Source of the DNA: Epiperipatus broadwayi
Taxonomy: Eukaryota > Onychophora > Udeonychophora > Euonychophora > Peripatidae
Reading direction: 5' to 3'
DNA length: 64,000 bases
NCBI GenBank assembly: GCA_028023455.1
Contig: JAQFVV010000152.1
Span: 804,001 to 868,000 of the forward strand
Shown here piece after piece: positions 60,096-64,000 of this stretch. Numbering within the stretch: the stretch's first letter is position 1; each line of letters starts with the position of its first letter. A program made the translations under genes and the position numbers. Below the pieces are notes generated by a model. The model was given only the letters and a program-made list of their open reading frames with translations. It searched no databases and was not told where the DNA came from.

Positions 60096-62217
60096 GGGAA
60101 TAGAAGTATTTAATAAAAAATAGTCTCAAAAATTAAAATTGAATTATAAAATCCATTTCTAAAATAAGAGGGAATGGAATAGAAAAATGGATAGTTTATC
60201 AAAAAATTAACTAACATTGTGTAAAAAACAAAAATACAGTTAAGTATACATTCTTTCACTTTATTTTTTTATTTTATTTTGGAAATGGATTTTTATTTGT
60301 GATCATAATGTGGGAAGATGCAGTTTTTGAGCATTAGTCTATGGGATGAAATATCAGATAACACTTTTGTCCTTTTTTTATTTCGACATAATTGTTAATT
60401 AATTTTATTATATATTCATTTTATAAATAAATGAACCAAAGAATCAGAAACAATTAACTTATTTCAAATAAAGAATTCCTTTTTAAATATAAAACTTAAT
60501 TAATAAATTAAATTAATACACTAATGTTACAATATATTTGGTAGTCATTGATTAATCAGGATTATGGTCGCTGGCTTAAGACAGGGTAAAGAAAACTTCT
60601 CTTGTAAACTGAGAAAGTCGTGTGATATTGTTGATATTAATCCTATTAGTTGAAGAATAGTAGAGACATATAGTTAGATAAAATGGAAATCACTAAAATA
60701 TATAGAAATTATTCTGGCATTATATCTGAAAACTAATTTCTAAAAAATTTTTTTTGTTAATTTCAAGCTAATAGCTTGAATAATATAAAAAAAGTTGAAA
60801 GTAACTTTTGGATATGTAAATGGATTAGTTTTGATTTTGAATCCTAAATTCTTATTGAAGAAGACAAATGCAAAAACTGGTCTGGGATTTGGATTCTATA
60901 TCATTATGCCATTTGATCATTAATTACTCATACTTATAATAGATGGCTCTACAGTAGAATGGAATTACTTCTTTTTGGAAGCTTATGAGTAAACTGAAAA
61001 AGGCATGGAATGTTGCTGGTATTAACAATACATGTTACAGCTATAAAGATAAACAAAGTTACAATGAAATTTATTAGCAATATATAGATTACATGATACA
61101 AATAAAAAAATATTGTACTTATAATAGATTTGTTTACTTTACCCCCTTTAGTTTTTGTCAATCAACTGTATTTATAATACTAATGCTAATATACAATCAA
61201 TCAAATTATTTCACAGTTTTCCTGATAAGAAATATATATTTTTATAAGTTATTGATCTAACATTATCACTCAGAACAATGATCATCAGGTGACCCAGAAG
61301 TTTTGATACCTGAATGCCATCAGGAACAGTAGTCTAATTTTCTATTTAAAGACTAATTGTGAACTCGCTGATATTAAACTTTTAATATATCTGTTGTCAT
61401 GATACATACATATTTACAGTGTAAGACTTTTTAATGCAACACAATAAATAATTTTTAATATGAAATATGGTTTCTGCCCATATTTTAATATGGGCAGAAA
61501 TATTCCACCGAATCTTTTAAGGCTCAGTGGAATAAATAGTGTACATTCCAATTTTAGAAATATTTATATAGTATTTAAATACTATGCTGAAGAGATAATG
61601 TAACTAATCAAATTAAATTATAATATGCTTGATAAGAGTTCTATACTCTCACAAGCTATTGACCAATGAAAAAATAATAAACTAATCTGTCTCATTATAT
61701 CCGAATTTTCAAAACATTTTATGATCATCAGATAAGCTAAAGATTTAACCGTTCTTATATATATCAACAGATATCATTTTTGATATATTTTTTGCTCCTT
61801 AATATCTTATAAGGTTGAATCTTATATTACAACAGTGTTAATTTATTTGGCTGCATATATTTTTCAGTTTAATAATTAAATTATATATATAACAATAATA
61901 TCATAATAGGAAATAATCTTTATCAAAGAATATTATTTTACATAATGAAAACATCCTACTCCAACAAGAAAGTTATTTTTAAGTATTAAACTTAATTACA
62001 TTATTTTTTTCTATTATTTCTAATTTATAAAAAAACAAGGACTTAAACTTTGTATTTATATATTGGACTATTTCTGCCATCTAAAATTAAATGTTGAATG
62101 TCTTTAGTAAAATTGAATTCTATTTAAATTTTCCAATTACATTCACCTGTTAGTAATATCGCACAGGTTAGGATAAACACAATGTTTCAAGTGGAATTAT
62201 TTCCTTCTCTTCTTTAG

Positions 62218-62307
62218 ATCTTGCTGGACTGACCAGTGCAGAAATATCATGGAAACTGAATGCTTTAAACAACTCAGCCATTCTGCCACAGTCAACAGTC
62301 AGTAAAA
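62218..62307 (+). pseudogene. Possible transposase HTH remnant
   Basis: A 30-codon open stretch reads GLTSAEISWKLNALNN and ends ILPQSTVSK. The xxEIxxxL...STVSR-like pattern resembles the N-terminal helix-turn-helix of Tc1/mariner-type transposases. It follows a TTCTTTAG that looks like a splice acceptor. It does not resemble NOS. It abuts the palindromic element at 62308, so it may be part of the same element. Confidence 0.3.
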
Positions 62308-62543
62308 ATTTCATATACTTATTTATGAGGTTCCTCCTGATTTCTCCAATTCAGAATTGGTTAATTGTTTCCATACATTAATTATAGTCATACTAGGTTG
62401 GCTTATGGGATCATTTGCCATTGTTATGTGAACCCATAATTCAATGTAGTGTGACTATACATAATGTATGAAAATCACTAATCAACTTTGCTCTTAAAAA
62501 AATGGAGAATTCAGGAGGAACCTCATAGATAAGTATATGAAAT
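62308..62543. mobile_element. Palindromic MITE (236 bp, inverted ends of about 40 bp and more)
   Basis: ATTTCATATACTTATTTATG at 62308 mirrors CATAGATAAGTATATGAAAT ending 62543. The mirror continues inward (GAGGTTCCTCCTGA against TCAGGAGGAACCTC, then CATACATTAATTATAGTCA against TGACTATACATAATGTATG) to a core near GGCTTATGGG/CCCATAA. It is non-coding. A TA-type duplication is possible but ambiguous in AT-rich flanks. Confidence 0.85.
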
Positions 62544-62569
62544 ATCTACTGCCTGTTGCCTTTGTCAGG

Positions 62570-62700
62570 ATAGCTCAGTTAGTTAGAGCATTACATTAAA
62601 GTAATAATATTTCAAGGATCTAAGGATCCACATTTGATTCCCATGCTAGTACTGTCACTGGTCAGACCAGCCACAGCTAAGGAAGAGTGGAAAATAATGC
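62570..62700 (+). repeat. tRNA-derived SINE
   Basis: GGATAGCTCAGTTAGTTAGAG (62572 on) is a near-perfect tRNA 5' end with A box (TAGCTCAGTTAGTTAGAG). ACATTTGATTCCC follows about 45 bp later as the B box. An unrelated 3' body (GTCACTGGTCAGACCAGCC...) comes next. The anticodon arm is lengthened and does not pair as a true tRNA, so this is a SINE head and not a tRNA gene. Confidence 0.75.
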
Positions 62701-62922
62701 CTTTCAAAATGTTATGCATATACTTACCTGTCTGCTGTTACTAGCAGTTGAATGTAATTGAAAAATTTAAATAAAGTTTAATTTTTCTAATGATATTCGA
62801 TACTTATTATTAGATGATGGAAGTCACATTATTAAAGAAGTTAATTTCAATATTGATAAAACTTTAGTGACTATAATTGGAAAGTTTTGTAAGGGATGAG
62901 AAAAACCTAGAGATATAGTTGT

Positions 62923-63080
62923 ACTTTATGGTATTACAAAAAAAGTCATGTCAGATATCACATGACCTAATTTAAACAAGCTTGTATTACAAATGTTATA
63001 TAAAGAGCTTGCAAATAAGCTCTTAACAAACTTAGTTGTTAAAAGCTTATTTGTGAGCTCTTTATATAACTTTATGGTAT
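62923..63080. mobile_element. Mini family A foldback A7 with 12-bp target-site duplication
   Basis: ACTTTATGGTAT occurs perfectly at 62923-62934 and 63069-63080. The 134-bp insert begins near AAAAAAAGTCATGTCAGAT, passes through ATGTTATATAAAGAGCTTGC and folds back to GAGCTCTTTATATAA at its right end. Here the short end again stops at the TATATAAC site and the long end at the TCACATGACC tip. The hammerhead is absent. Confidence 0.85.
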
Positions 63081-63329
63081 GTTGTTTATAAACCTTAAAT
63101 TAACAAAATTTTGCTAGTCACGATATTTCGATATGCTATTTATTGGAGACCTATAATAAAATAATGGGAAAAATATTAAGGAGATGAGAATAAAAGGACT
63201 AATTAGATTTTGGCTTGTTTTGATGTGCATACTAATTGAATTATTAAATGATATATGAAGATAAGGATGAAATAAAAAATAGATGTTTGTGTATATTTAG
63301 AAGAAGATGGTTTATTGTATACTTTAAAA

Positions 63330-63348
63330 TAACAACAACAACAACAAC

Positions 63349-63384
<36 letters not shown>

Positions 63385-63406
63385 CACCATCATCATCATC
63401 ATCACT
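63330..63406 (+). repeat. Compound (AAC)n(AAT)n(CAT)n microsatellite
   Basis: Three adjoining trinucleotide tracts of roughly 20, 35 and 20 bp. The reading frame across it (poly-Thr/Ile) is an artefact. Confidence 0.9.
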
Positions 63407-64000
63407 GTGTTAGTTTATAAAAAACATTTTTTTTCCATTAGAGAGATGTGCTACTGAAATTTCAGATTTATTTCAGCATGTGGTAAGATGTCAGTCATAT
63501 TTTGTTCTTCCTTTGTTTGATTTTTGGATAATGAATATGTTAATTTATGAAATATTAACTGTGTTTCTATGACAACAATAATATTAAGATAAAATTGTTT
63601 TATTACTAATTGTATTATAAGATTGTAAATTGACTTCATTCATTTTTAAAAGAAAAATAAACACATTACAATAAAGTATTTGGTTTGAAGTGTTAAGGAA
63701 ATTAACTACTTTATACTCCTCCATCCAGATGTTCATATATTCACTCTTTTAATTCCTAGTTTTAAAATTATCACCTTTATTATGACTTGTTTTAACTAAC
63801 TAAATCTAAAATATTTAATTATAATATTTTATATTACAATTGAAATTGATTTAAAGCATTTTAATATTTAATTTAAATATTAACAAACCTAAATATAATG
63901 TTTTGGACTTGATTTTCAAGTTAAATACTAATATCAAACTTCAAAATACTTTAGTAGTTAAATTATGATTATTTTAGCCTTATTGGTTTACAAACTATAT

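Larger units (their letters stand above)
58082..64000 (+). other. NOS intron 7 (at least 5.9 kb, runs past the window)
   Basis: It starts with gtataa, phase 1. 58082-58860, 58961-60000, 60100-62210 and 63640-64000 contain nothing supported beyond AT-rich sequence. I searched for the expected NADPH-domain continuation (VFGCRxSxxDxIY) and did not see it. Confidence 0.85.

Noticed and set aside
62570-62650. Functional tRNA gene
   Set aside because: The A and B boxes are present but the anticodon arm and acceptor stem do not form a cloverleaf, and a SINE body follows.
58082-64000. Further NOS exon (rest of the NADPH domain)
   Set aside because: No segment resembling VFGCRxSxxDxIY or later NOS blocks was found. 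The candidate at 62218 has splice-like flanks but an unrelated peptide.

Overview
The window looks like one stretch of a large, AT-rich animal gene. The only host gene I can support is a nitric oxide synthase (NOS) on the + strand. Seven short exons with matching intron phases encode the C-terminal edge of the FMN region, the connecting/FAD-binding domain and the start of the NADPH-binding domain. The 5' part of the gene (oxygenase domain, calmodulin site, most of the FMN domain) and the 3' part (rest of the NADPH domain) must lie outside the window. Huge introns (29.5 kb and 16.7 kb), long microsatellites, tRNA-derived SINE-like sequences, RTE-like and other LINE remnants and the protein sequence suggest a mollusc, most likely a cephalopod. 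That assignment is inference.

Layout: 1-2536 is upstream intron. Exon a is at 2537-2675. Intron 1 (2676-32210) holds microsatellites, tandem repeats, an RTE 3' end (10272-10699), a possible piggyBac-like MITE (6601-7350), a compound AAT/AAG microsatellite joined to a 0.6-kb palindrome (25302-26209) and an antisense LINE (about 30450-32055). Exons b, c and d are at 32211-32289, 33653-33846 and 33946-34115. Exons e and f are at 40427-40637 and 41194-41281. Intron 6 (41282-57935) holds a decayed RTE, a tandem hammerhead array, nested foldbacks and a copia-like LTR element. Exon g is at 57936-58081, and the last intron runs past the window end.

The main discovery is a set of small dispersed elements carrying type I hammerhead ribozyme motifs. 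Two families are present. Family A includes an array of three 369-bp direct units plus one inverted unit (46192-47530), each with a hammerhead-like core of about 42 nt. Family B has a longer stem II of 5 pairs. Seven insertions across both families are flanked by perfect 12-17 bp direct repeats, and most fold back on themselves with unequal ends. This resembles retrozymes or non-autonomous Penelope-like elements, but no Penelope reverse transcriptase was seen in the window. Several copies keep an intact catalytic core, others show single-base inactivating changes, and one copy is nested inside another.

Because all these elements sit in NOS introns and are palindromic, the NOS pre-mRNA should contain long double-stranded hairpins and potential self-cleaving RNAs on both strands. 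Whether they act is not shown by the sequence.
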